The notes below the pieces were generated by a model. The model worked only from the letters and a program-made list of their open reading frames with translations. It was not told the origin of the DNA and ran no database searches. Made by a program: the position numbers and the translations under genes. This document shows positions 37,035 through 45,167 of a DNA stretch of 64,000 nt, one piece after another. Positions within the stretch are counted from its first letter, which is position 1; the number at the start of each line of letters is the position of its first letter. The stretch is from positions 3,001 to 67,000 of the forward strand of contig CAAGBC010000038.1 of assembly GCA_900767955.1 (NCBI GenBank). The letters are read 5' to 3'. This stretch comes from Spirochaetia bacterium (GTDB lineage: Bacteria > Spirochaetota > Spirochaetia > Treponematales > Treponemataceae).

Positions 37035-39527
37035 CTATTTAACTAAAATCTTTTTTGCAAAATTAACAGTATCCATAGCATCTTTAGCAAAATAATCAGC
37101 ACCAATACTATCTGCATATTCTTGTGTCATTACGGCGCCACCTACACAAACTTTTACATCTGGAAGTTCTTTGCGCAATAATTCAATAGTTTTTTTCATA
37201 GCAGGAACAGTAGTTGTCATTAATGCACTTAATCCCACAACTTTTACATTTTCAGACTTACATTTTTCAACAACAACTTCCGCAGGAACATCTTTTCCTA
37301 AATCGAACACAGTAAAATCATAATTTTCTAATAATACTTTTACAATGTTTTTACCAATATCGTGAATATCCCCATGAACTGTAGCAATAACAACTTTGCC
37401 TTTACTACTTCCCTTTTTTCCTGTTTTTTCAAGATAGGATTTTATTTTATCAAAAGCAGATTTTGCAGCTTCCGCAGCCATTAAAAGTTGTGGCAAATAC
37501 ATTGTTTTTTCTTCAAAACGCTTTCCCACAAAATCAAGACCTGGAATTAATTTAGAATTAATTATTTCAACAGCTTCGTATTTTTGGCTTTCTAGCAATT
37601 CCTCTGTAATTTTTGCAGAATCTTCTTTTAACCCGTGAACAATGGCATATTGCAAAGAACCTACTTCAAATAAACCTGAATTACTTTCAGATGACAAAGC
37701 AGTTTTTTCCGCAGGAACATTAGCTATCACAGGAACCACAGCAGAAGCAGCGATTTCTTTTGATTTATCATAATTTTCAGAAAAATTAATATAATCTAAA
37801 CAATCTTTATCAAAGCCTTTTAGCAAACAGAAACTATAAAAAACTTTTTTCATTTCCATAGAAAGTGGATTCATAATTGCGGAACTTAATCCATTTTCCA
37901 AAGCCAATGCAAAAAATGTAGAAGTTACAATTTCACGATTTGGCAAACCAAAGGAAATATTAGAAACACCCAAAATTGTATTTATTCCCTTTTGTGTCAT
38001 ATATTTTACAGTTTCTAAAGTTGCTTTTGCCGCATTTATATCTGAACTAACAGCCATTGTAAGGGCATCAACAACAATATCTTTTTTGGCGATTCCGTAT
38101 TTTTGAGCTGTGGCAATTATTTTTTCTGCAATTTTAATTCTGCCTTCGCTAGTTTCTGGAATTCCAGTTTCATCAAGAGTTAATGCAACAACAACGCCAC
38201 CGTATTTTTTTACAATGGGGAACACAGCTTCCATAACTTCTGTTTTTCCATTAACAGAATTCACCAAAGCCTTGCCGTTGTAACGACGCAACGCTGCTTC
38301 CAAAACTTCTGGGCTTGCAGTATCAATTTGCAAAGGCAAACTAGTTACACCTTGCAATTCAGTCATCACTTGAACCATCATTTCTTTTTCATCAATTTCT
38401 GGCAGGCCCACATTTACATCAAGAATTTTTGCATTTGCGTTTTCTTGTTCCAAACCTTGATGAATAATATACGGAATATCTTTATCTCTTAACGCTTGTT
38501 TAAATTTTTTCTTGCCAGTAGGATTAATTCGTTCCCCAATCAAAACAGGAACATTTTTTGCACCAATTTCAACAGCTTGACTGTAAGAAGTAACAACTGT
38601 TTTATTTTTTACTTCCACAGGAACTAATTTTTGATTTTTCAATAAAGTTGTTACAGCTTTTATATATTCTGGAGTTGTTCCACAGCAACCACCAACAACA
38701 CAAGCCCCAATTTCCACAATTTCTTTCATATATGAAGCAAATTCAGTGGCGTTTACATCATACACAGTTTTTCCATCAACCACACGAGGAAGCCCCGCAT
38801 TTGGATTTACAATCACAGGAACAGAAGCAGCAGCAACCAAACGAGGAACAACATTTTTCATTTGTTTTGGGCCTAAACTACAATTCAAACCAATTGCATC
38901 AACGCCTAAACCTTCTAACATAGCAACCATAGTTTCTGGATTTGCACCAGTTAGCAAATGACATTGTTCATCATAAACATTAGTAACTAAAATTGGCAAA
39001 TCATCTTTTTTACATTCGCAACGAACTTCTTTTGCAGCAAGAACACAAGCCTTTGTTTCATAGCTGTCATTCATTGTTTCAATTAAAATTCCGTCTACAT
39101 TTTCTTGCAAACCAAGTCTTATAGTTTTTTTGAATAAATTTACAGCATCTTCAAAATCTAAATCACCCATTGGTTTCAAAAGTTTTCCGCAAGGCCCAAT
39201 ATCAAACACAATAAAACAGTTTTGATTAGGATTTTGTTTTGCAAAACGATTTCTTGCTTCATTTGCATTATTCACAGCGCCTTTTATAATAGAAGAAAGT
39301 TCATCATCAGAAAATTTAGATTCATAAGCACCAAAGGAGTTTGTTTTTACAATATTTGCACCAGCACAAAAATATTCATAGTGAAGATTTATTATTTTTT
39401 CAGAAAAACGAACATTCCAAGTTTCTGGTAATTCTCCAGGTTTTAAGCCTTGTTGTTGCAAAACAGAACCTGTTCCGCCATCAAAAAATAAAATTTCTTT
39501 ACCTAAAAGTGATTTTAAACTTGCCAT
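37035..39527 (-). CDS. metH: Cobalamin-dependent methionine synthase (no reactivation domain)
   Basis: Transfers a methyl group from methyl-tetrahydrofolate to homocysteine via B12. 830 aa. The order is a homocysteine-binding module (FFDGGTGSVLQQQG, zinc Cys in IGLNCSLGP and VVGGCCGTTPEY), a pterin-binding barrel (LIGERINPTGKKKFKQAL), a B12 cap and a B12-binding domain (ATVHGDIHDIGKNIVKVLL, with the His ligand in DIHDIG). It stops where the E. coli enzyme (about 1227 aa) has its SAM-dependent reactivation domain. This shorter form occurs in other bacteria, usually with a separate reactivation protein. It is last in the operon after the DNA methyltransferase (6-nt gap). Confidence 0.94.
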   Translation of the reverse strand: MASLKSLLGKEILFFDGGTGSVLQQQGLKPGELPETWNVRFSEKIINLHYEYFCAGANIVKTNSFGAYESKFSDDELSSIIKGAVNNANEARNRFAKQNPNQNCFIVFDIGPCGKLLKPMGDLDFEDAVNLFKKTIRLGLQENVDGILIETMNDSYETKACVLAAKEVRCECKKDDLPILVTNVYDEQCHLLTGANPETMVAMLEGLGVDAIGLNCSLGPKQMKNVVPRLVAAASVPVIVNPNAGLPRVVDGKTVYDVNATEFASYMKEIVEIGACVVGGCCGTTPEYIKAVTTLLKNQKLVPVEVKNKTVVTSYSQAVEIGAKNVPVLIGERINPTGKKKFKQALRDKDIPYIIHQGLEQENANAKILDVNVGLPEIDEKEMMVQVMTELQGVTSLPLQIDTASPEVLEAALRRYNGKALVNSVNGKTEVMEAVFPIVKKYGGVVVALTLDETGIPETSEGRIKIAEKIIATAQKYGIAKKDIVVDALTMAVSSDINAAKATLETVKYMTQKGINTILGVSNISFGLPNREIVTSTFFALALENGLSSAIMNPLSMEMKKVFYSFCLLKGFDKDCLDYINFSENYDKSKEIAASAVVPVIANVPAEKTALSSESNSGLFEVGSLQYAIVHGLKEDSAKITEELLESQKYEAVEIINSKLIPGLDFVGKRFEEKTMYLPQLLMAAEAAKSAFDKIKSYLEKTGKKGSSKGKVVIATVHGDIHDIGKNIVKVLLENYDFTVFDLGKDVPAEVVVEKCKSENVKVVGLSALMTTTVPAMKKTIELLRKELPDVKVCVGGAVMTQEYADSIGADYFAKDAMDTVNFAKKILVK

Positions 39528-39533
39528 AAATTC

Positions 39534-40475
39534 CTACTTTTGAAGATATTTTTTTTGTTCGCTGTTTGTGTTTCGTTCCCAAAAAACACCATCAACATAA
39601 CCTTGAATTGATTTATCTAATTCTGCTTTTTCCAAACGATATTCAGCCCAGGCACAATAAGTTTGATTCATTTCAATTCCGCAAAAATTTCTTCCCAGTT
39701 TTTTTGCAGTTACACTTGTAGAACCAGAACCTAAAAATGGGTCAAAAACAAAATCTCCTTTATTGGAACTAGCAAGAATTAACTTTGCCAATAATTTTTC
39801 TGGTTTTTGCGTTGGATGTGCTGTATTTTCTGGCATAGACCAATAGGGAATAGAAATATCATCCCAAAAATTTGATGGATATGTATTTCTGAATTTTCCA
39901 TCAGAAGTTTCTTCCCAATCTTTTGGTTTTCCATCATCTTTGTAGGGAGCAATAACTTTTCTTCTTGTTTTTACATCATCAATATTAAAAGTGTAATTAT
40001 CTGATTTTACAGCAAACCAAATATCTTCCATGCCGTTTTTCCAATTTTGCATTGCACCACGACCTTTTTCACGCTGCCAAGTAATTCTGTTCATAACTGT
40101 AAAATGTCGTTCCAAAACTCTGTGAATTGCGGAACTACACTTCCAATCACAGCAAACATAAATAGAAGCATTTGGTTTAAGAATTGGTTCAATAAGGCTA
40201 ATCCATTTTTCTGTATATTCTTCATAATCTTGTTCTTTTAATGTATGAAAAGTATTTCCGTGAAAATTCTTTTCCAAGTTATATGGAGGGTCTGCAATTA
40301 GCAAATCTACAAAACTATTAGGCAACAAAGGCAAAACTTCATTTGTATTTCCAAAAATAGTTTTATTTGTAATTTCATCAACGCCAATTTTTTGTTCAAC
40401 TTTTATACATCGTGAAAGATATTCTTTTCCTTCTTCTGCAGAAAAATCTATAGTCTTATTTTTTTCAGATTTCAT
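39534..40475 (-). CDS. Beta-class DNA adenine/cytosine-N4 methyltransferase
   Basis: 313 aa, SAM-dependent amino-methyltransferase. The catalytic motif IV (LLIADPPYNL, near residue 60) precedes motif I (VFDPFLGSGST, near 250). This order defines the beta class, whose members include DpnA-like and other amino-methyltransferases. HPTQKPEKLLAKLI and FCGIEMNQTYC are also typical. No restriction endonuclease gene adjoins it, so it is an orphan or part of a gene-regulatory methylation system. It lies between the phosphoesterase gene (2-nt gap) and metH (6-nt gap). Target sequence cannot be deduced. Confidence 0.88.
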   Translation of the reverse strand: MKSEKNKTIDFSAEEGKEYLSRCIKVEQKIGVDEITNKTIFGNTNEVLPLLPNSFVDLLIADPPYNLEKNFHGNTFHTLKEQDYEEYTEKWISLIEPILKPNASIYVCCDWKCSSAIHRVLERHFTVMNRITWQREKGRGAMQNWKNGMEDIWFAVKSDNYTFNIDDVKTRRKVIAPYKDDGKPKDWEETSDGKFRNTYPSNFWDDISIPYWSMPENTAHPTQKPEKLLAKLILASSNKGDFVFDPFLGSGSTSVTAKKLGRNFCGIEMNQTYCAWAEYRLEKAELDKSIQGYVDGVFWERNTNSEQKKYLQK

Positions 40476-40477
40476 TC

Positions 40478-41563
40478 TTATTTTCCTATAACAAATTCAT
40501 CTAACATTTTATTCTGAATATCTTTTACAAGAACTTTTATTTCTTTATCTGAAACTGTAAACAATCCGTAACCGTATTTTCCTGTAATAGTTTTTGCGTA
40601 ATATCCAGAATTTTCATTTGCAGAAACATGAGATAATCTTGCACTAACACAAGGCAATGTAACATAAGTAATTCCGTTAATTTTTGTTGTTCTATCATAA
40701 AAATGATTATGTCCGTTAATTACTAAATCAACATCATATTTTTCCATTACAGGAACTACTGTTCCACGGAATTTCTTTTGTGAATAATCAGGCAATGTGG
40801 AAACATAAGGCCCAATATGAAAAACAACAATTGTCCACAAACTATTATTTTCTTTTAATGTATTTTCAAGCCACTCAATTTGTTCAGAACCTTCGTTAAA
40901 AGTCAAATTTGAATCAAGCACAACAAAACGAGTATTTCCGTAGGTAAAGGAATAATAACGATTATCTAACGCCAAAAATGACTGAAATAAATTTAAGCCA
41001 ACATCATTATTTCCTTCACAAGCGGCAAAAGGGAATCCCTGCAAAATCGGCATTTTCTGAAAAAAGTTTTCTTGCCAATTTTTTAATTTTCCATTTTCAA
41101 GCATATCACCTGCAGAAACAATAAAATCAGGATTTTCAGATGCAATTTTTACAAAGCCTCTTTCTGTAGCATCAGCAAATGTTTGATGATCTGCCATTCC
41201 CACAAATGTAAATTCTGCATCCTTTGATTTTGGCGCAGTAAAATAAACTTTTTTTTCACCTTTTACTTGATAAAAATATTTTTCACCAGCTTCAAGGTTA
41301 GTAAAATCTACATAATAACCAAATTTTTTACCATTTATAGTATTTTCCACAGGAACTATTTTTTGAGTTTTTCCACCAACTTTTCCAAAAGTTACTTTAG
41401 CTTTTTTATTATAATTCCAAATTAAACGGTAACCATCATCTGTTAAACGCAAAATACTTGGGCGAATAACTTCTTCTGGATTTTCTGTAATTTTATATTC
41501 TTTTGCAAAAATCAAAGTTGAACAAAATAAAATTCCTAAACACATTAAAATATTTTTTTTCAT
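40478..41563 (-). CDS. Secreted metallophosphoesterase (purple-acid-phosphatase-like)
   Basis: A signal peptide (MKKNILMCLGILFCSTLIFA) is followed by an N-terminal fibronectin-III-like domain (about 30-110, ending KKVYFTAPKSKDAEFTFVGM). A calcineurin-type catalytic domain follows. Metal-ligand motifs are MADHQTF (D-x-H form), SAGDM, EGNND (where many members have GNHE), VFHIGPY and INGHNHFYDRT. 361 aa, probably periplasmic. It is the first gene of a phosphoesterase-DNA methyltransferase-metH operon, a surprising combination. Substrate unknown. Confidence 0.85.
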   Translation of the reverse strand: MKKNILMCLGILFCSTLIFAKEYKITENPEEVIRPSILRLTDDGYRLIWNYNKKAKVTFGKVGGKTQKIVPVENTINGKKFGYYVDFTNLEAGEKYFYQVKGEKKVYFTAPKSKDAEFTFVGMADHQTFADATERGFVKIASENPDFIVSAGDMLENGKLKNWQENFFQKMPILQGFPFAACEGNNDVGLNLFQSFLALDNRYYSFTYGNTRFVVLDSNLTFNEGSEQIEWLENTLKENNSLWTIVVFHIGPYVSTLPDYSQKKFRGTVVPVMEKYDVDLVINGHNHFYDRTTKINGITYVTLPCVSARLSHVSANENSGYYAKTITGKYGYGLFTVSDKEIKVLVKDIQNKMLDEFVIGK

Positions 41564-41651
41564 AACTACTCCAATAAAATGGGATGAAGAAATGTGAATT
41601 TCCGATTTGGCTTTTACGCTGTTTTGTAATGTAGTAAAAACAACATTTAAT

Positions 41652-41690
41652 AAAAAAGCTGTCTAAAGTTTTACCTCTAAGACAGCTTTT
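41652..41690 (-). terminator. Terminator of the hisG-hisB operon
   Basis: AAAAGCTGTCT (41654-41664) pairs with AGACAGCTTTT (41680-41690). Read on the minus strand it ends in a T-run, 5 nt after the hisB stop. Confidence 0.85.
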
Positions 41691-41694
41691 ATAA

Positions 41695-42312
41695 TTATAC
41701 AATTACACCTTTTGTAGAAGGAATTGTTCCCTGTCGTCTTGAATCAATTTCTACCGCATTTCTAATTGCTCTTGCACAAGCCTTAAAAAGACCCTCCATT
41801 TTGTGATGATCACTTCTGCCCCGCAAAATATCAAGATGCAAATTACAACAAGCAGAATTAACAAAACCCTGCCAAAAATCTTCAAAACAATCAGTTTGGA
41901 AACTTGCCTGTTTTCCGTCTGTAACAGAAACCAAAGGAATTCCAGTTAATTCAGAATTGCAAACTAAGTAAGGACGACCACCAAAATCTACTGCCGCACG
42001 AGCTAAAGTTTCGTCCATTGGATAAGTAAAACATCCACTTCTGAAAATACCAGCACAATTGCCCAAAGCTTTTGCAAAACACATTCCCAAAACAATTCCA
42101 GTATCTTCTATTAAATGATGCTGATCTACTTCCAAATCACCTTTAATAGTTCCGCTTAAATCAAAAAGTCCGTGTTTACAAAAAGAAGTAAGCATATGAT
42201 TAAAAAATCCAATAGGATTTTCCACTTCACATTTTCCAGTTCCATCAAGATTAAGGGTTAAAGTAATCTGTGTTTCACCAGTATTTCTTTCTATTGTAGC
42301 AATGCGTTCCAT
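41695..42312 (-). CDS. hisB: Imidazoleglycerol-phosphate dehydratase
   Basis: Histidine synthesis: IGP to imidazole-acetol phosphate. 205 aa, the monofunctional form. Mn-binding His/Glu motifs are FFNHMLTSFCKHGLFDL, DQHHLIEDTGIVLGMCF, SGCFTYPMDETLA and SDHHKMEGLFKACA. Its ATG overlaps the hisG stop by one base. The other his genes are elsewhere, so the pathway is split over loci. A strong terminator follows 5 nt after the stop. Confidence 0.97.
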   Translation of the reverse strand: MERIATIERNTGETQITLTLNLDGTGKCEVENPIGFFNHMLTSFCKHGLFDLSGTIKGDLEVDQHHLIEDTGIVLGMCFAKALGNCAGIFRSGCFTYPMDETLARAAVDFGGRPYLVCNSELTGIPLVSVTDGKQASFQTDCFEDFWQGFVNSACCNLHLDILRGRSDHHKMEGLFKACARAIRNAVEIDSRRQGTIPSTKGVIV

Positions 42313-43184
42313 TAGTTCATTACCTTTCTTAAATCGTATTCAAGAATATCTGTTGCACCAAGTTCTTTTAATTTTGGTAAAAGAACAGGAACTTCACCTT
42401 TGCTTACAGCAATTTTTACTGCATAACCATTATCGCCAAACAATGGGCTAACAGTTGGGCTACGCATTGATGGAAGCCCTTTTACTAAAGCATCAAAATT
42501 ATCTTTTGAAACATTCATTTCAAGCATTACTTTAGAACGAGCATTCAAAACAGCCTGGAATAACATTTTTAATTCCATAATTTTCTGTTTTTTTGCTGGG
42601 TCTTTCATTGCTTCTTTTGAAGCATACATTCTTGTAGATGATTCCATAATTGTATCTACAATTTTAAGATTGTTTGCACGCAAAGAAGAACCTGTACTTG
42701 TGTTATCAATAAGAATTTGAGCAAGTGCATCTTCGTTATCTTGAACGAATCCTTCACTTGTTCCCCAAGTACGGAATAATTTTCCATTGATATTCTTTTC
42801 TTTTACCCATTTGCTACTTAAGTTTTGATATTCTGTAGCAATTGTTACAGGATTTTTTAATAATTCATCGTAATCTACAGAATTTGGAACAGCAACTACA
42901 ATTCTAACTGGATCAAATCCCAAATCCATAATTTCTTCAACGCCATCAACTGCGTCATTTTCATAAACCCAGTCTTTTCCAGAAAAACCAATATCAGCTT
43001 TATTGTTTGCAAGCAAATTACTTACAATCTGTGGTTTTACAACTTGAAAAGCTAAATCTTTTTGATTTGTTGTTGGAAAATATGTACGATCTGGAAGATG
43101 GATAGAAATTCCTACATCGCTAAGTAATTCATAAACTGACTCGTAGATTCTTCCTTTTGCTAAAAGAATTTTTAATTTATCCAT
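42312..43184 (-). CDS. hisG: ATP phosphoribosyltransferase (long form)
   Basis: First step of histidine synthesis: ATP and PRPP to phosphoribosyl-ATP. The chosen start MDKLKILLAKGRIYESV has GGAG about 9 nt upstream, better than the GTG six codons earlier. About 290 aa, the long form with a C-terminal regulatory (feedback) domain, here roughly from residue 220. Motifs include the PRPP-loop-type DNTSTGSSLRANNLKIVDTI, ADIGFSGKDWVYEN and ESSTRMYAS. It overlaps hisB by one base. Upstream, 43203-43408 contains palindromic repeats, so its promoter should lie close to the gene. Confidence 0.95.
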   Translation of the reverse strand: MDKLKILLAKGRIYESVYELLSDVGISIHLPDRTYFPTTNQKDLAFQVVKPQIVSNLLANNKADIGFSGKDWVYENDAVDGVEEIMDLGFDPVRIVVAVPNSVDYDELLKNPVTIATEYQNLSSKWVKEKNINGKLFRTWGTSEGFVQDNEDALAQILIDNTSTGSSLRANNLKIVDTIMESSTRMYASKEAMKDPAKKQKIMELKMLFQAVLNARSKVMLEMNVSKDNFDALVKGLPSMRSPTVSPLFGDNGYAVKIAVSKGEVPVLLPKLKELGATDILEYDLRKVMN

Positions 43185-43301
43185 TTCAATACACTCCACC
43201 AACGGTAAACTTCCGCTGAATTTATTTAATTATACTGCATTGTACAGAAGAATAGACATAAAATCAACTTGCAAATATATGGAAGAAATAATGAGTATTG
43301 T

Positions 43302-43418
43302 CACGCGGATTTACGTTTTACAATTTTTTGAAAAACGTAAACAAAGGTGAGTCAAGGGTTTAAGCAGACCAAAGGGAGCGTCCCTTGACCACCTGTATTT
43401 GCTCAAGTCTAACGACTT
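43302..43418. repeat. Cluster of palindromic elements upstream of hisG
   Basis: Three hairpins in 120 nt. First, CACGCGGATTT leading into TTTACGTTTT/AAAACGTAAA (43310-43341). Second, GTCAAGGG/CCCTTGAC (43351-43358, 43382-43389). Third, AAGTCTAACGACTT (43405-43418), a copy of the CTAACG element whose core supplies the stop codon of the KilA-N gene. Confidence 0.85.
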
Positions 43419-44233
43419 TCGCTGTCTGTTAATTTTAGTAATCTTTTATCATCCACATTTTCTAACACTTTCATTTGTTGAATAGCAATTTTGTTTAGTT
43501 TTACTAATCGTTCTGATTGAGCAAGTCCTTCGTTGATGAAAACTGCATTTAAGTTTTCCATATTACTAAGGCAAATCAACTGATTTATTGATGCGTAATC
43601 TCTGATATTTCCTTTTAAATCAGGATTTTCTTCTCGCCATTCTCTAGCAGTTTTTCCAAACATTGCCACGTTTAACATGTCAGCTTCATCAGCGTAGACA
43701 AATGATTTTTGTGCTGGAGTCAATTCTTGGGGAATTAAGTTTTGTTTGATTGCGTCGGTATGAATACGATAGTTGATTTTTGCAAGTTCCCTTTTTGCTG
43801 ACCAACCAAGGAGTTTTTGTTCTTCTTCTTTTAGGCGTTGGAATTCACGCAATAAATATAATTTAAATTGTGGAGAAACCCATGAAGCAAATTCAAAAGC
43901 CAAATCTTTGTGAGCATAAGTTCCTCCGTAGCGACCTGCTTTTGCGATAATTCCAATTGCATTTGTTTTTTCTATCCATTGTTTTACGGAAAGGATAAAC
44001 CTATTTAATCCTGCTTCATTTTTAATTCCCTCGAATTCGGGGGAATTAAAATTAGGATTATACATTTCTTCCCAAATACCTAAAAATTCAATGGTATTTT
44101 TATTTCTTAACCATTTTTCAATTAATGCAGAACCGTTTTCAATATTTCTAACCATATCGGTTAAAGAAATATAATCTCTTTCATCAATTGAAATTACTGT
44201 AACTTCTGTATTTTGAACATTAATTTTTGCCAT
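43409..44233 (-). CDS. KilA-N domain protein
   Basis: 274 aa. A KilA-N-type DNA-binding domain is seen at about 10-125: YISLTDMVRNIENG, IEKWLRNKNTIEFLGIWEEM, then AGRYGGTYAHKDLAFEFASWVSPQFKLYLL. A helical C-terminal part follows. The domain is frequent in phage and mobile loci and in accessory genes. The start has AAAGGAG about 10 nt upstream. The stop TAG lies inside the CTAACG palindromic element (43405-43418), so the last residues (DSESR) come from the element. Another copy sits just upstream (44259-44288). It lies downstream of the restriction-modification and RES-like genes on the same strand. Confidence 0.88.
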   Translation of the reverse strand: MAKINVQNTEVTVISIDERDYISLTDMVRNIENGSALIEKWLRNKNTIEFLGIWEEMYNPNFNSPEFEGIKNEAGLNRFILSVKQWIEKTNAIGIIAKAGRYGGTYAHKDLAFEFASWVSPQFKLYLLREFQRLKEEEQKLLGWSAKRELAKINYRIHTDAIKQNLIPQELTPAQKSFVYADEADMLNVAMFGKTAREWREENPDLKGNIRDYASINQLICLSNMENLNAVFINEGLAQSERLVKLNKIAIQQMKVLENVDDKRLLKLTDSESR

Positions 44234-44258
44234 ATTAAACTTTCTCCTTTTTTTATTA

Positions 44259-44288
44259 CCACGCGGATTTGCTCAAACCTAACGGTTT
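44259..44288. repeat. CTAACG palindromic element between RES-like and KilA-N genes
   Basis: CCACGCGGATTTGCTC (44259-44274) is followed by arms AAACC/GGTTT around TAAC (44275-44288). Compared with the 19.5-kb copies, both arms have changed together, so pairing is kept. Confidence 0.85.
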
Positions 44289-44318
44289 TCGCAACAAACA
44301 ATAAAATATAACTTTTTT

Positions 44319-45167
44319 TCACATCTTTTTTATTTCAGGATAGTATTCTTGTTGTTCTGCCGTACCACATAAAAAATACTTTGGAACATTATCAATTATT
44401 CTATATATTCCTTTTATTTCAAAATTATTAACATTTGATTTGTATTCGCATATCCAAACACCATCAACTTCTAAAAACTTATGTGCATCATCTTTTGCAA
44501 AACAAATATTATGACCTTTTCCCTGCACAGATGGATATGCAATAGGAAAACAAGGGAACAATCCTATTATTTGGGAAATAGCTTGTGTCATCTTATATAT
44601 TCTATTTTTGTTTTTTTCATTTGCCTTTTGGCTCATGATATTTGCTTCAAATTTAATCATCAAATTATTATTTTTATGAGGAAGATTATCTTCGTAGTCA
44701 GGATATAATCCTACTGTTGTAAATTCAAAACTATTCTTAATATTGTATATTATTAAAATGAATTTATTTCCTCCTTTGCAATTAGTTTTATTTTCTCTTA
44801 ATGCAGTTGATATACTTTCAGATGTATATAAAACCTGTTCTCCTTCGTCATTTAATCTTCCCATTTTACATTTCTCAATAGGTGGTTCCCAAAAGAATGA
44901 ATCGTTATTTATATTTTCATATTCAAAATCATTTCCTAAAAAAATTATTCTATAAAGTTTTCCTTGTTCAATTTTTCGATTTTGCTGTTGAAATAAAATA
45001 GCTTTATCAAATGGAAATATTTTTGAAATTTCTGATTTTATTTCATTCACTGAAAGATTATCAAAGTTTAATGAACGAAAATTTGATATTCTTTTTTCAA
45101 ATATTTCTGTTGGAATCTTTTCTATTCGCTCAATAATATCTTTTTGCAAATTCGATACCATCCCCAC
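44319..45167 (-). CDS. RES-like domain protein, possible NAD-degrading effector (GTG start)
   Basis: 282 aa. Central motifs match the RES domain pattern: KLYRIIFLGN (Arg), CKMGRLNDEGEQVLYTS (where family members have GRWN, then Tyr and Ser) and ISTALREN (Glu). RES toxins such as MbcT and those of Xre-RES pairs degrade NAD+. An N-terminal helical domain of about 70 residues precedes it. The GTG overlaps the restriction-modification stop (TAGTG) with GGAG 5 nt upstream; an ATG two codons later is possible. No Xre antitoxin is adjacent, arguing against a plain Xre-RES pair. It may be an abortive-infection effector. Function is inferred. Confidence 0.62.
   Translation of the reverse strand: MGMVSNLQKDIIERIEKIPTEIFEKRISNFRSLNFDNLSVNEIKSEISKIFPFDKAILFQQQNRKIEQGKLYRIIFLGNDFEYENINNDSFFWEPPIEKCKMGRLNDEGEQVLYTSESISTALRENKTNCKGGNKFILIIYNIKNSFEFTTVGLYPDYEDNLPHKNNNLMIKFEANIMSQKANEKNKNRIYKMTQAISQIIGLFPCFPIAYPSVQGKGHNICFAKDDAHKFLEVDGVWICEYKSNVNNFEIKGIYRIIDNVPKYFLCGTAEQQEYYPEIKKM

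Noticed and set aside
41564..41651. Cobalamin or SAM riboswitch before the metH operon
   Set aside because: Only about 90 nt with no conserved box or long pairing; too short for a known class.
41493..41702. 69-aa frame between hisB and the phosphoesterase gene
   Set aside because: It overlaps the terminator and the phosphoesterase 5' end, and has no ribosome site or motif.
42312..43408. T-box or leader peptide upstream of hisG
   Set aside because: No His-rich leader or T-box motif; the region holds palindromic repeats instead.
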